In this document: positions 39,186 to 49,011 of the stretch, in pieces
Numbering within the stretch: the stretch's first letter is position 1
Layout of the letters: the number at the start of each line of letters is the position of its first letter
Assembly: GCA_965227065.1 (NCBI GenBank)
Contig: CBDDFN010000020.1
Coordinates: 496,001 to 560,000 of the forward strand
Origin: CBDDFN01 sp965227065
Lineage (GTDB): Bacteria; Pseudomonadota; Alphaproteobacteria; SPJN01
Direction: 5' to 3'
DNA: 64,000 bases
The notes under the pieces: generated by a model
The model's database searches: none
What the model was told of the DNA's origin: nothing
The model's input: only the letters and a program-made list of their open reading frames with translations
Made by a program: the position numbers and the translations under genes

Positions 39186-40955
39186 ATGAGCAGACTTGCA
39201 AATCATAGCAGGAAACCCGTGCGGCGCATTCTGATCGGTTTCATGATGGGATTGGGGCTTGGTTTGCCCGCCCACGCCTATGATGTTGAAATATCAGGGC
39301 TATCTGATGAAAATCTGCGCGAAACCGCCAAGGCGATTTCGGTTTCCTGGACGGGCAGGGACGAAAAAGATGTCCGCCGCGCGGTGTTGTATCAACGCAT
39401 GGAACGCGACCGGCAGGCCCTGACCGACCTTTTGGCGTCCGAAGGCTATTATGCGGCCAGGATCAATGCGCGGCTGAGCAAGTCCGGCATCATCATTCGC
39501 ATTGTTGAAGGCCCCCGCTTTACATTCGGTGCCGCCGAAATACGGTTTGAGGATGCGCGGCCTGAGCGGTTCGCTTTTGATTTTGCCGCCCATGGCGTGA
39601 AAGCGGGTGAACCGGCCCGTGCCGGGCCCGTCAACAAGGCGCGCGCCGCCTTTGAAAATGCTATCGGTGATCTGGGCTATTACGGGGCAACCTATCCTTG
39701 CCGCGATCAGCGTGCGGATCATCGCAGCAACACCCTGACATTGACATGGTGCGTTCAAACGGGGCCGGTTCATCATGTCCGGGGCGTTACCGTCAAAGGT
39801 AGTGAAGATGTTAAAACGCCGTATGTGCTGACGGTTGCCAATGTTGAGGATGGCGCAGTTCTAACACCTGAACTGCAAACGCTGGCGGCGCGCAGACTGG
39901 CGCAGTCTGGTCTGTTCAAAACGATTGCGGTGGAGCCGCGTGTCATTGATCCCGCAACGGGTGACACCGAACTCGATATCGTTCTGGATGACGCCCATCA
40001 CCGCACCGTCTCGCTGGGCGCACGCTATTCCACCAGCGAGGGCGCAGGCGTCACAGCCGCCTGGACCCACCGTAATTTTTTCGGGTCCGGTGAACGGCTC
40101 AAAATTGAAGCGACCGTGCTGCAATTGCTGCAGGGCCTGACCCTTGATTTCGCCAAACCCGCCTTTATGACCCGGACCCGCACGCTGACGTTTGCCACCG
40201 GCTATGAGCGCGAAGACACCGACGCCTTCAAGACCCGCCGGTTTGAAATCGGCAGCGGGGTTGAGCAGATTTTCAATGAAGACACCACCCTGTCGCTCGG
40301 GCTGACCTTTGAAACCCAGAAAGAACAACGTGACGAGGGCGACAACCGTTTGACGCTGGTTACGTTAACCGGCGGTGTCATTTATGACGGCCGCGATCAT
40401 GTGCTGGACCCGACATCGGGGGTCCGGCTTGCGCTGACGGTGGCGCCCAGCCGGGGCATCATCCATTCCGATGGTCAGTTTGTGCGCGTGCGCGGCTCGG
40501 CCAGCGCTTATCAGAAATTCCACCTGTTCACCGATCATGTGCTGGCAGGACGGATCAATCTGGGCACTCTGCTGGGGGCTGACCGGGTCAATATTCCGTC
40601 CGACCGGCTGTTTTACGCCGGGGGCGGGGGATCGATCCGGGGCTTTAACTATCAGTCGGTTGGTCCTGAGGATGATGAGGGCAATCCCGCCGGTGGCCGC
40701 TCGCTGGTTGAAGCTGCGCTTGAGCTGCGCTCCCAGATCACAACGGATATCGGCATTGTCGGTTTTGTCGATGGCGGGGCGGTTAACCCGACCTTGTCAC
40801 CTTTTCCGCCCGATGAGTTCCGCATGGGAACCGGTCTTGGCGTGCGCTACAAAACTCCGGCAGGTCCGATCCGGCTGGACCTCGCCACGCCGCTTGACCG
40901 GCGCGATAGCGAACCGCTGATCCAGCTTTATATCTCAATCGGGCAGGCGTTCTGA
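39186..40955 (+). CDS. tamA: TamA-type outer-membrane assembly protein (Omp85 family)
   Basis: TamA is the outer-membrane part of the TAM complex, which helps insert some outer-membrane proteins and, by recent views, moves lipids with TamB. The 589-residue protein has a signal peptide at about 1-32 (ending AHA). POTRA repeats run to about 265 and an Omp85 beta-barrel to the end. The barrel carries FYAGGGGSIRGFNYQSVGP near 475, the conserved family motif (VRGY/F type). The end YISIGQAF has the C-terminal Phe. Its stop overlaps the tamB start by one base. Paired tamA-tamB order separates it from bamA. Confidence 0.92.
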   Translation: MSRLANHSRKPVRRILIGFMMGLGLGLPAHAYDVEISGLSDENLRETAKAISVSWTGRDEKDVRRAVLYQRMERDRQALTDLLASEGYYAARINARLSKSGIIIRIVEGPRFTFGAAEIRFEDARPERFAFDFAAHGVKAGEPARAGPVNKARAAFENAIGDLGYYGATYPCRDQRADHRSNTLTLTWCVQTGPVHHVRGVTVKGSEDVKTPYVLTVANVEDGAVLTPELQTLAARRLAQSGLFKTIAVEPRVIDPATGDTELDIVLDDAHHRTVSLGARYSTSEGAGVTAAWTHRNFFGSGERLKIEATVLQLLQGLTLDFAKPAFMTRTRTLTFATGYEREDTDAFKTRRFEIGSGVEQIFNEDTTLSLGLTFETQKEQRDEGDNRLTLVTLTGGVIYDGRDHVLDPTSGVRLALTVAPSRGIIHSDGQFVRVRGSASAYQKFHLFTDHVLAGRINLGTLLGADRVNIPSDRLFYAGGGGSIRGFNYQSVGPEDDEGNPAGGRSLVEAALELRSQITTDIGIVGFVDGGAVNPTLSPFPPDEFRMGTGLGVRYKTPAGPIRLDLATPLDRRDSEPLIQLYISIGQAF

Positions 40956-43900
40956 TGCTGCGCCTGTTCAAAATACTCGGCTTTGGCGTGCTTGGCCTTG
41001 TGGGCCTGTTGGGTCTTGGGATCGGTGCGCTGCATTTTTCCGCCGTCGGCGACAAGATCGGCTCTGTTGTGGGTGAGGCTACCAATGGCGAAGCCACGCT
41101 TGAGGGCTTGCGCCTGTCAGGCGGCTTGAATGTCCGCATCGATCATGTGCGCTACCAGCCTCAAGGCGCCAAAGAGCCGATGGTTGAGGCGCGCAAGGTG
41201 GCCCTGGACTGGTCGCCACTTGCCTTGCTGGGCGGGACGGCCAAAATCAACACAATCCGCATTGCCCATCTGCGCTATGCCGATGTGGCGCTGCCGCCTG
41301 GGGAGCCTTCAGTTGAGGAGGCCGGCGAGGGCGGCTTGCCGCAGTTGCCGGTGTCGGTTGATCTCGACCAGTTTGAAATTGACGCGCTGGAACTGGCTGC
41401 GCCGAGCCTTGGCTTGCAAAGCCGCTACAGTCTTGCGGGTCAGGCCAGGGTGGATGCAGCCCTGCGCGAGGCCGTGGCAGACATCACCGGATCGCGGCAG
41501 GATGCCGAAGGCGCGCTGGCGATTTCAATCGATTATGGCGCGGACCGCGACCGCATTAAATTCTCCATCGAGTTTGAAGATGCCGACGGCGCGCCGCTGG
41601 CCGCCTTTACCGGCTTTGACGGCGGCGCGCTCAGCGTCAAGCTTGCGGGTGAGGGACCGCTTGAGAAGACCGATCAGAGCTTTGTGTTTGAGGTGGCCAA
41701 AGGTCCCAAAGCGCAAGGACAGTGGAGCCTGTCTTATGATGAAGCGCTCGGTATTGAAGGCCGCCTGAGGGTTGAACCGCGCGGCTTTGGCGGCCCGGAC
41801 GTGGCGGCCTATGCCGGTGAAAGTGTGACGCTTTCCTTTGATGTCGGCCTTGTGGGGCAAGAGCTTGCGGCCCGTGTGAGCACCAGTCTTGCAGCCCCGC
41901 GGCTCCAAACCCGATTGGAGGTGCGTGCCAGCGGTTCGCTTGATGATGCGCTTGGCTTTGACGTGATGCTTGAAGATTTGCAGGCCGCCGATGTGCCACC
42001 GGAGTTTGCGCCGCTTCAGGCTGCCATCACAGGCCGCTTTGATCTGGGCAAGAATGCCCTCACGCTGGAGCCCAGCCGCATCACGACCGCCAATGAGCTG
42101 GCACTCACGCTTCAAGGTGATGTTCCGCTTGCGGGGCCTGTGGCGATGGCGCTTGAGCTTGATGCGCCGACCCTTCAAAAGGTTGCCCCCGGCGTTTTTG
42201 GCCAGGCCGCGATCAAGGCCGATATCAGCGCCGAACAGCTTGGCCTTCCAGCGCGCCTGTTATTGATAGGGACCGCATCGGTGGCGATGGAGGAGGGCGG
42301 GCCTCAAACACCTGTTGAAGTCAAACTCAAGGCCAGTGTGAGCGACGCGATGGCCATTGATGCCGTGCTTGATCTGGGCGTGGAAAGCCTTGATGGGATC
42401 GCGCCGGACCTTGAGGGCTCCTTCACCAGCAAGCTTGAAATCAAAGGCTCGGCCGATGCGGCGCAAGGTGTGTTGCATGCCCGCGCGACAAGCAAGGGCG
42501 AGGCGCTGCATGTTAAAGCGCCGTTTGGCTATGACGGGGCAACGCTCACCCTGACTGATTTGCGTCTTGATGGTCTGGGCGTTGAAGGTGCGGGCAATGG
42601 TGCCTTCGCACTCGACAGCGGCACACCGCAAGGCGCGCTTGATCTGGTGATTGCGGATCTGTCGGCGTTGGCCGCGCTGGCGGGAATGGACGCTGCGGGT
42701 GCGGTCCAGTTGAAAGCCAGGCTCAAGGCTGATGGAACGATGGCGGGCGAGGCTGTGGTGCAGTCCTTGTCTTTGCCTGCTGAAGGCATTGAGGTCAAAG
42801 CGCTTGAGGCTGTGATCACGCCCAAAGGCGAAGCGTTAGCATTCACGCTGAAAGCCGATGCGCAAGCGCCTGTCACCGCCGGGCTTGATGTGGCCGGTAC
42901 GGCCTTGTTGGGCGATACGCTCACCATCCGGCTGGATCGTCTGGCGGGCATCGTCAATGACATTCCCCTCAAGCTGCTTGGGCCTGCTGAACTCCGGCAG
43001 GCGGGAGAAGAGCTGGCCGTCAAAGGCCTTAATCTCGCTGTGGCGGGCGGAAGCGTCGAGGGGGACGCGGCCCTCGGTGCTGATCAGATTGCCGCCGATA
43101 TCAAGCTGATTGGGCTGACACCGCCCGACACTTACACAGGCGGGGTTAGCCTTCCCATTCATGCCCGATTGCGGGCAAGCGGTTCACGTGCCGCGCCACA
43201 AGTGCGGCTGCAGGCACAAACGCAGATTGCCCATGATGGGCTGGAAACCCCGGTGACGGCCTCCCTGGACGGACGCTATCTGGATCAGAAAGCAAAGGCC
43301 CTCATTGCACTTGAAGGCGGCGCATCGCAGTTTGAAGCCCGGCTGGACGCACCCTTTGCGCTTGATCTGGTTGCCATGACCGCGGAACTGACCGGCAAGG
43401 CTAACATCAAGGCTGACGGCAAAATCGCGCTCGCCACGTTAGAACCCTTCATGCTGGGTGACGGCTCACGCTTTACAGGCTTTGTCGGACTTGAAGCTGA
43501 CGGAGTGGCGGATGAGGCCGAATGGTCGGCCAACGCCAAATTGTGCCTGACCGATGCAGGGGTCGATCTGGCCGCTACCGGCACTGTGGTGAAGGGCCTG
43601 AAGGGCTGTATTGCGCGTGCCGCAGACGGGAGCCTGTCGGGCGATATCAGCGCCAAGGATGCGGCCAAGGGCACCGTGTCGGCCAGGTTTGAGGGTTCAG
43701 TTTTGGGCCGCGCGCCTGATGCCATCAAGGCTGCCATTGCCTTGAAGGGCTTCCGGTTGATGGACAGTGATCTGGGCATTGTCGAAGCCTCCTCCAAGCT
43801 TACCCTCGATGCCCAGCTTGCCGATGGTTTGAAAGGCGGGATTGATGGCGTGGTGACCATCGACAAGGGCGATCTGATCATCCCGGGCAATCCCGGCCCG

Positions 43901-44716
43901 TCCTTTGAAACCATTGAGGTCCGCCATGTCGGCAGGCCCGGCGACGCCGAAGCCGTACAAGAGGATGTGATGGGTGCGCCGTTTGGCACCGATTTCAAGC
44001 TCGACATTGTGTTGAGCGTTCCGGGCAATTTCTTTGTGCGCGGCCGGGGGCTTGAAAGCGAATGGGAAGGCGGGATTGACGTGACAGGGACCGCTGCCGC
44101 GCCTCAGATTGATGGAACGATTGAACTTAAGAAAGGCTCCGCCAATACCGGGGTCAGCTCTCTTGAATTGACCCGCGGTGAAATCAGGCTGTTCACCCAA
44201 AAGCCGGGAACAGCCCCGGTGGTTCTAGTCCGGCTTGAAAGCGAATCCAATGTCGAGGGCACGATTGCCCGGATGGTGGTGGAAGGGCCGGTTGAAGACC
44301 CTGACGTGACCTTTTCGTCAACGCCCGAGCTTCCGCAGGATGAAATTCTGGCACGGCTGATTTTCGGTAAACCGGCCAGCGAACTTTCAGCGGTTGAAGC
44401 CGCTCAACTCGGCTCGGCCGCGTTGACCTTGTCGGGAGCGTTGGGCGGCGGACCGGGCGTGTTTGACAAGTTGCGGCGCGGGCTGGGGGTCGACCGGATC
44501 GCCTTTGATCCCTCGATCGACAATCCGGCCAGTTCGTCTGTGACGGTGGGTAAATATGTGACGCCGAAAGTCTATGTCTCGGTCAAACAGGATGCCAGCG
44601 GCGCTGCGCCGGGGATTGCCGTTGACTATGAGGTGACCCGCCGCGTGACCCTGTCGGCAGCCGACGATGGGGCAGGCGGCGAGTCCGCCGGTGTCAAATA
44701 CGAGTTTGACTATTAG
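40955..44716 (+). CDS. tamB: TamB, translocation and assembly module protein (DUF490)
   Basis: TamB is a long inner-membrane-anchored periplasmic beta-structure that partners TamA. This copy has 1253 residues, near the usual 1250-1350. An N-terminal membrane anchor lies at about 5-27 (FGVLGLVGLLGLGIGALHF). A very long repetitive beta-rich body with many Gly/Ala-Asp strands follows. The C-terminal DUF490 domain covers roughly the last 330 residues, with ELTRGEIRLFTQKP, then LPQDEILARLIFGKP and VTVGKYVTPKVYVSVKQD. It is translationally coupled to tamA (TGATG) and overlaps the convergent GST gene by four bases. Confidence 0.92.
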   Translation: MLRLFKILGFGVLGLVGLLGLGIGALHFSAVGDKIGSVVGEATNGEATLEGLRLSGGLNVRIDHVRYQPQGAKEPMVEARKVALDWSPLALLGGTAKINTIRIAHLRYADVALPPGEPSVEEAGEGGLPQLPVSVDLDQFEIDALELAAPSLGLQSRYSLAGQARVDAALREAVADITGSRQDAEGALAISIDYGADRDRIKFSIEFEDADGAPLAAFTGFDGGALSVKLAGEGPLEKTDQSFVFEVAKGPKAQGQWSLSYDEALGIEGRLRVEPRGFGGPDVAAYAGESVTLSFDVGLVGQELAARVSTSLAAPRLQTRLEVRASGSLDDALGFDVMLEDLQAADVPPEFAPLQAAITGRFDLGKNALTLEPSRITTANELALTLQGDVPLAGPVAMALELDAPTLQKVAPGVFGQAAIKADISAEQLGLPARLLLIGTASVAMEEGGPQTPVEVKLKASVSDAMAIDAVLDLGVESLDGIAPDLEGSFTSKLEIKGSADAAQGVLHARATSKGEALHVKAPFGYDGATLTLTDLRLDGLGVEGAGNGAFALDSGTPQGALDLVIADLSALAALAGMDAAGAVQLKARLKADGTMAGEAVVQSLSLPAEGIEVKALEAVITPKGEALAFTLKADAQAPVTAGLDVAGTALLGDTLTIRLDRLAGIVNDIPLKLLGPAELRQAGEELAVKGLNLAVAGGSVEGDAALGADQIAADIKLIGLTPPDTYTGGVSLPIHARLRASGSRAAPQVRLQAQTQIAHDGLETPVTASLDGRYLDQKAKALIALEGGASQFEARLDAPFALDLVAMTAELTGKANIKADGKIALATLEPFMLGDGSRFTGFVGLEADGVADEAEWSANAKLCLTDAGVDLAATGTVVKGLKGCIARAADGSLSGDISAKDAAKGTVSARFEGSVLGRAPDAIKAAIALKGFRLMDSDLGIVEASSKLTLDAQLADGLKGGIDGVVTIDKGDLIIPGNPGPSFETIEVRHVGRPGDAEAVQEDVMGAPFGTDFKLDIVLSVPGNFFVRGRGLESEWEGGIDVTGTAAAPQIDGTIELKKGSANTGVSSLELTRGEIRLFTQKPGTAPVVLVRLESESNVEGTIARMVVEGPVEDPDVTFSSTPELPQDEILARLIFGKPASELSAVEAAQLGSAALTLSGALGGGPGVFDKLRRGLGVDRIAFDPSIDNPASSSVTVGKYVTPKVYVSVKQDASGAAPGIAVDYEVTRRVTLSAADDGAGGESAGVKYEFDY

Positions 44717-45396
44717 GCCGCCAGATCGACGGGCGGGAACATGGCGGCTTCCTCATCATAAGCGCCTTTGACGCTGGGCCGTTGCAGCATGGCGTCGAAA
44801 TAAGCGGCAAGCTTGGGCCAGCGCGCCGCATCGATCACGCCACCTGCAAAGCGGAAATTGATCAGCTGGCAAACGATGGAGACATCGGCAATTGAAAAGG
44901 CCGACCCGACCAGGAATTCACCCTCAAGTTCGGCCTCAAGATAATCGAAAAAGGCGGGGCATTTGGTTTCCATGGTCTCGCGCGCGGTTGCGATGTCAGG
45001 GTCTTTGCCCTGCATACGGTTGAAGATGATGGGGCGGAACATGCCCAGCCCGATGGTGGCGGCCATCATGCTGTCGGCATATTCTTCAAACCACAGCGCC
45101 CGGCCTGCTTCAAAGGCGTCCGCAGGGATCAGCGGTGTGGCTTCAAATTTGCGGTCAAGATAGGCCAGAATTGCCGAGCTGTCGGCCAGTGTGCCGGCCT
45201 TGCCTTCGGTGCCGACCGCGCGGTCGCGGAAGGCGGGGATGCGGTTCAGCGGGCTGATTTCTTTGTACCAGTCGGGTGCGGGAAAGGGGGAGACGGTCTC
45301 AAAATCATAAGCAAGCCCCTTTTCGGCGAGTGCAATGAGCACCTTGCGGACAAAGGGGGAGCCTTTAAGGCCGTAAACAACAAGATCATTGGACAT
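44713..45396 (-). CDS. Glutathione S-transferase family protein
   Basis: The protein is 227 residues from the ATG at 45396, which has GGAGG ten bases upstream; an in-frame extension to 45459 lacks support. The thioredoxin-like N-terminal domain reads LVVYGLKGSPFVRKVLIALA with Ser13-Pro14 in the glutathione-site position. Then come NRIPAFRD (cis-Pro) and LADSSAILAYLDRKF, which binds the glutathione gamma-glutamyl group. The helical C-terminal domain contains FSIADVSIVCQLINF. It is a soluble cytoplasmic enzyme or chaperone of unknown substrate. It is convergent with tamB and lies downstream of the HpnM-type gene on the same strand, with 81 bases between. Confidence 0.88.
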   Translation of the reverse strand: MSNDLVVYGLKGSPFVRKVLIALAEKGLAYDFETVSPFPAPDWYKEISPLNRIPAFRDRAVGTEGKAGTLADSSAILAYLDRKFEATPLIPADAFEAGRALWFEEYADSMMAATIGLGMFRPIIFNRMQGKDPDIATARETMETKCPAFFDYLEAELEGEFLVGSAFSIADVSIVCQLINFRFAGGVIDAARWPKLAAYFDAMLQRPSVKGAYDEEAAMFPPVDLAA

Positions 45397-45477
45397 AAGA
45401 GTGCCTCCGTGCAGCTTTTTTGAACCGCTGCATGGTGACCGGGTGGACGCCGAAGTCAATGATGATCGGGGGCGGAA

Positions 45478-46194
45478 TTACCGGGTTTTGGTCTGGGCTT
45501 CGATCTGGGCGACCTTTTCGGTCAGCACAAGGATCAGCCCATCAACGCCCTTGTCGCGCAGCGTGGCGTAAAAATCCGAGCGCCGCGTCGCCAGTTCGGA
45601 AACCTTGCCCGCAAGATAAATGTCAATCACCGACCAGCCTTCATCGGTTTCATGCATCAGATAGTTGATCGCGACTTTCTCGCCATCGGGTTTGACCAGG
45701 GCCGTCTTGATCAACAGCCTGCTTTCACCAAGCGCCTGTTCGCTTTCAGTGACGAATTTTTGACCCGAATAGCCTGAAAAGCGGTCGGCATAATTGGCGA
45801 TGGTCAGGCGGCTGAAAATATCGATCAGGGTTGCGCGGTCCTGTTCGGTCATGCCCGTCCAGAACCGTCCGGTGGTCTTTTCGGTCATGTACCGCAGATC
45901 AAAGGTCTTCTCGACGGCGGGCTTGAGCTGGTCGCGGCGCGTGGCTTCGTCCGTCGTTTTGGCGGTTTTCATGATTGCGATCAAATCTTCATGGAACGCA
46001 TCAATCGTCGTTTTTGCGCCTTCGGTGAATTGCGTTGCGGGCTGCGGCGCCGGTTCAACGGCCGCGGCGGGAGCAGCCGGTTCGGCATCCTGCGCGCGCA
46101 AGGGGGATGGCGCGGCGGCCATGGCCAGCGACAAGAGAGCGGTGGCGGCCAGTACGCCCAGCTTGATGTTTGTTGTTTTTTCTGTCGTCATCAT
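45478..46194 (-). CDS. MlaC/Ttg2D-family lipid carrier, HpnM-like
   Basis: The protein is 238 residues from the ATG at 46194 or the next codon. A signal peptide covers about 8-33 (LGVLAATALLSLAMAAAPSPLRAQ), so the mature protein is periplasmic. A Pro/Ala-rich spacer follows, and from about 55 the MlaC/Ttg2D fold: TTIDAFHEDLIAIMKTAKTT, then FDLRYMTEKTTGRFW and ATLIDIFSRLTIANYADRFS. The end has EGWSVIDIYLAGKVSELATR, then RSDFYATLRDKGVDGLI. This fold carries phospholipids between membranes; in hopanoid clusters the same family is HpnM. Being divergent from an HpnN-type transporter supports HpnM. Longer upstream frames were rejected since they run into the hpnN promoter region. Confidence 0.83.
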   Translation of the reverse strand: MMTTEKTTNIKLGVLAATALLSLAMAAAPSPLRAQDAEPAAPAAAVEPAPQPATQFTEGAKTTIDAFHEDLIAIMKTAKTTDEATRRDQLKPAVEKTFDLRYMTEKTTGRFWTGMTEQDRATLIDIFSRLTIANYADRFSGYSGQKFVTESEQALGESRLLIKTALVKPDGEKVAINYLMHETDEGWSVIDIYLAGKVSELATRRSDFYATLRDKGVDGLILVLTEKVAQIEAQTKTR

Positions 46195-46311
46195 CTTTGT
46201 TCCGTACCACCAAGGCCCGATTCGGGAGAAACGCTTTGTTCCATCACCAAGACGTGCTCGATCCGCGTCTTCAAAAGCCCTTGCCGTGTCTTCGTTCCCA
46301 TTGCTAATCGA

Positions 46312-46326
46312 TATGTGTATCACATA
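46312..46326. promoter_or_regulatory. Inverted repeat between the HpnM-like and HpnN-like genes
   Basis: TATGTG-TAT-CACATA is a perfect six-base-arm dyad in the 225-base divergent region. It lies 118 bases upstream of the HpnM-like start and 94 upstream of the HpnN-like start. It is an operator candidate that could act on both genes. Nothing else stands out in 46195-46419. Confidence 0.4.
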
Positions 46327-46419
46327 CCGCAAAACTTCCTGTGAGCGGTCCTTCCGCCGGGGTGCCGATCGCAGTGCCGATTGGCATTGGTCGTAATTTC
46401 CGAATGAGGCGAACGTAAG

Positions 46420-49011
46420 ATGATCGCGCAAATTTTAACCCGCCTCGTCCTCTTGTCGGCCTCCCATGCCCGACTGGTTATTGTGTTTTATCTGGCTCTG
46501 GCCAGTTTTTCAGCCTTCTACACGGTTAAAAACCTGGAAGTGAACACCAGTACTGAGTCGATGATTGATTCGACCCTGCCGCATCGCCAAAAAGCCCTGC
46601 AATTTAAAGCAGCGTTTCCCGACTTTCAGGACACATTCCTCATTATTGTCGATTCTGATGCGCCTGAACAATCTGATCTTATTGTTCAAGATCTGGTCAA
46701 TCAGATGCAGGCGCAGCCCGAATTGTTCAAGAGTGTCTACTCGCCGCAGGTTAATCCGTTCTTTGATCGTTCTTCACTGCTTTATCTCTCAGCCCAGGAG
46801 CTTGAAAAGGTCACCAATCAATTGATTGTCGCCCAGCCGATGCTGGCCGTGATTTCCGATGATCCGACCTTGCGCGGCTTCTTTGATGTGCTGGGGCAGG
46901 GGCTGACTTCTGTTGCCGATAAAGGCGAGCCTAATCAAAGCCTTACTACCGTTCTTGAAGCTGTTGGACGAACAGTTGCGGCGCGCAATGCAGGCGAGGA
47001 ACGGGTGCTGAGCTGGCAGCGGGTTTTTGCCGGGGAGAACAATGATTTTTCTTCGGCCCAGCGCTTCATTCATGTCCAGCCCCAGCTTGATTTCACCAAG
47101 CTGCAGCCGGCGGGACCGGGGCTCAAAGCCGCACGGGCGTTGCAGGCCGATTATCTCGAAACCGCGCCCAATGGCACCAATATCTGGATCACCGGGGAAG
47201 TCGCCATCAAAGCTGAGGAACTGAAAAGTGCGTCGTCGGGGGCTGAGTCGGCGGGACTGTTGTCGCTGATCCTGGTGTCTATCGTTCTGGGCTTTGGGGT
47301 GCGTTCGTTGCGCATGGTGGTAGCGACCTTGTTCACGCTGGTGATCGGCCTTGTGTGCACAGCCGGATTTGCCATTGCCGCGGTGGGTTATTTCAATCTG
47401 ATCTCCATCGCCTTTGCGGTCCTGTTTATCGGGCTTGGGGTCGATTTCGCGATCCACTTCCTGCTGCGCTATCAAGAAGAGATTGAAAACGGCTTGAACC
47501 ACAGGGATGCGTTGGCTGAAACCGGCAAGGGGGTGGGGCTTGCACTCTCGATCGCGGCACCAACCACTGCGATTGCCTTTTTTGCCTTCACGCCCACCGA
47601 TTATGCCGGCCTGTCACAGCTGGGTCTGATTTCGGGCACCGGCATTGTGATTGCCTATATCTCCTCGCTGACCTTGCTGCCCGCACTGATGACGCTGATG
47701 CCGCTGAAAAAGAAGACCGACGGGCCGCTTAAAATGCGTGATGCCCATGCAGGCTTTGTCGAGCGGCACGCCAAACTGTGTCTGTGCGGCGCTCTGCTGG
47801 TTGCGATTGGCGCAGCGGTGTTTGCGCCTCAGGTACGGTTTGACGCCGACCCGCTCAATCTGAAAGACCCCAATACCGAGTCCATCCAGGCCATCAAGAT
47901 GTTGCTGGAGGATGCCAAGACGTCTCCATATGCGGCGCAAGCGGCTGCACCGGATGCGCAAAGCGCGGCTGCGCTGGCCGAAAAAGCGCAGGCCTTGCCT
48001 GAAGTCAAACGCGCGCTGACCTTGGCAACGTTCGTCCCCAAAGACCAGGACGAGAAATTGTTCCTGATTGAAGATGCCGCCTTTCTGATGGGGCCGGTAT
48101 TGTTCGCCAAGCCCGCGCCCAAGCCGGTCACCGACGAAGAACGCCGGGCGGCCATTGAAAGCTTCAAGGCCGCCTTGGGCGAGTTGGCCGCACGTGACGA
48201 TCTGGGTGACACCGCCAAAATGGCGGATCAACTGCTCAATGATTTGAGCGCCTATAAGGGCGCACCCGCCGAGCTTGAAGCCGCGCTTCTGGGCTTTTTT
48301 GACCGCACATTCAACCGGCTGACCGCGGCGCTGCAAACCGGCCCGGTCAGCCTTGATACGCTGCCCGAAGAACTGGTCAGCCGCTATACCGGCAAGGATG
48401 GCGATATCCGGGTGTCGATCATTCCCGCCGCCGATATGGCCGACCCCGACGCGCTGGAAAAATTCGTGCTCGCCACCGACGATCTGGCACCCATCGTGAC
48501 CGGCGATCCGGTGTCGGTGCTGCGTTCGGGCGAGACGGTCAAGGGCGCGATGGTTGAGGCGACGTCTTATGCCTTTATCGGTATCTTTTTGTTTCTGATG
48601 CTGATCTTGCGGCGGCTGGGCGACAGCCTGTTGGTGATCTTGCCCGTGCTTTATGCCGGGCTGGTCACGGCGGGCATCATGATTTTGATCTCGGTGCCGT
48701 TCAATTTTGCCAATGTGATCATTCTGCCTTTGCTGATCGGCATCGGTGTTGACAGCGGCGTTCACCTGATGATGCGCCGGCGTGAAGCGGGCGGCGGCGC
48801 TGAATTGCTTGCCAGCTCGACACCGAAGGCCGTGCTGTTGTCGGGGCTCACCACCATCGGCTCATTCTCAACGCTCGCGGTATCGAACCATCGGGGCACC
48901 GCCACCATGGGCGAGCTGCTGACCGTGTCGATCACGCTGACGCTTATTTCAACGCTCGTCATCTTGCCGAGCATTCTGTGCCTCCTGGACGAAAGACGAG
49001 ACAATGGCTGA
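46420..49011 (+). CDS. hpnN: HpnN-like MMPL/RND-superfamily lipid transporter
   Basis: This 863-residue inner-membrane RND protein has the MMPL two-repeat layout. The first helix (about 18-36) is followed by a large periplasmic loop (ESMIDSTLPHRQKALQFKAA). Five helices span about 280-425, including SIAFAVLFIGLGVDFAIHFL with its conserved Asp and FFAFTPTDYAGLSQLGLISG. The second half repeats the pattern, with VIILPLLIGIGVDSGVHLMM and SGLTTIGSFSTLAVSNHRG. HpnN moves hopanoids to the outer membrane in Rhodopseudomonas and Burkholderia. The size and the divergent HpnM-like gene support this over a generic MMPL. It overlaps the next gene by eight bases. Confidence 0.8.
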   Translation: MIAQILTRLVLLSASHARLVIVFYLALASFSAFYTVKNLEVNTSTESMIDSTLPHRQKALQFKAAFPDFQDTFLIIVDSDAPEQSDLIVQDLVNQMQAQPELFKSVYSPQVNPFFDRSSLLYLSAQELEKVTNQLIVAQPMLAVISDDPTLRGFFDVLGQGLTSVADKGEPNQSLTTVLEAVGRTVAARNAGEERVLSWQRVFAGENNDFSSAQRFIHVQPQLDFTKLQPAGPGLKAARALQADYLETAPNGTNIWITGEVAIKAEELKSASSGAESAGLLSLILVSIVLGFGVRSLRMVVATLFTLVIGLVCTAGFAIAAVGYFNLISIAFAVLFIGLGVDFAIHFLLRYQEEIENGLNHRDALAETGKGVGLALSIAAPTTAIAFFAFTPTDYAGLSQLGLISGTGIVIAYISSLTLLPALMTLMPLKKKTDGPLKMRDAHAGFVERHAKLCLCGALLVAIGAAVFAPQVRFDADPLNLKDPNTESIQAIKMLLEDAKTSPYAAQAAAPDAQSAAALAEKAQALPEVKRALTLATFVPKDQDEKLFLIEDAAFLMGPVLFAKPAPKPVTDEERRAAIESFKAALGELAARDDLGDTAKMADQLLNDLSAYKGAPAELEAALLGFFDRTFNRLTAALQTGPVSLDTLPEELVSRYTGKDGDIRVSIIPAADMADPDALEKFVLATDDLAPIVTGDPVSVLRSGETVKGAMVEATSYAFIGIFLFLMLILRRLGDSLLVILPVLYAGLVTAGIMILISVPFNFANVIILPLLIGIGVDSGVHLMMRRREAGGGAELLASSTPKAVLLSGLTTIGSFSTLAVSNHRGTATMGELLTVSITLTLISTLVILPSILCLLDERRDNG

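Noticed and set aside
47614..48765. 383-codon minus-strand frame opposite hpnN
   Set aside because: Gln/His/Arg-rich antisense composition, no motif, and fully inside a conserved transporter gene.
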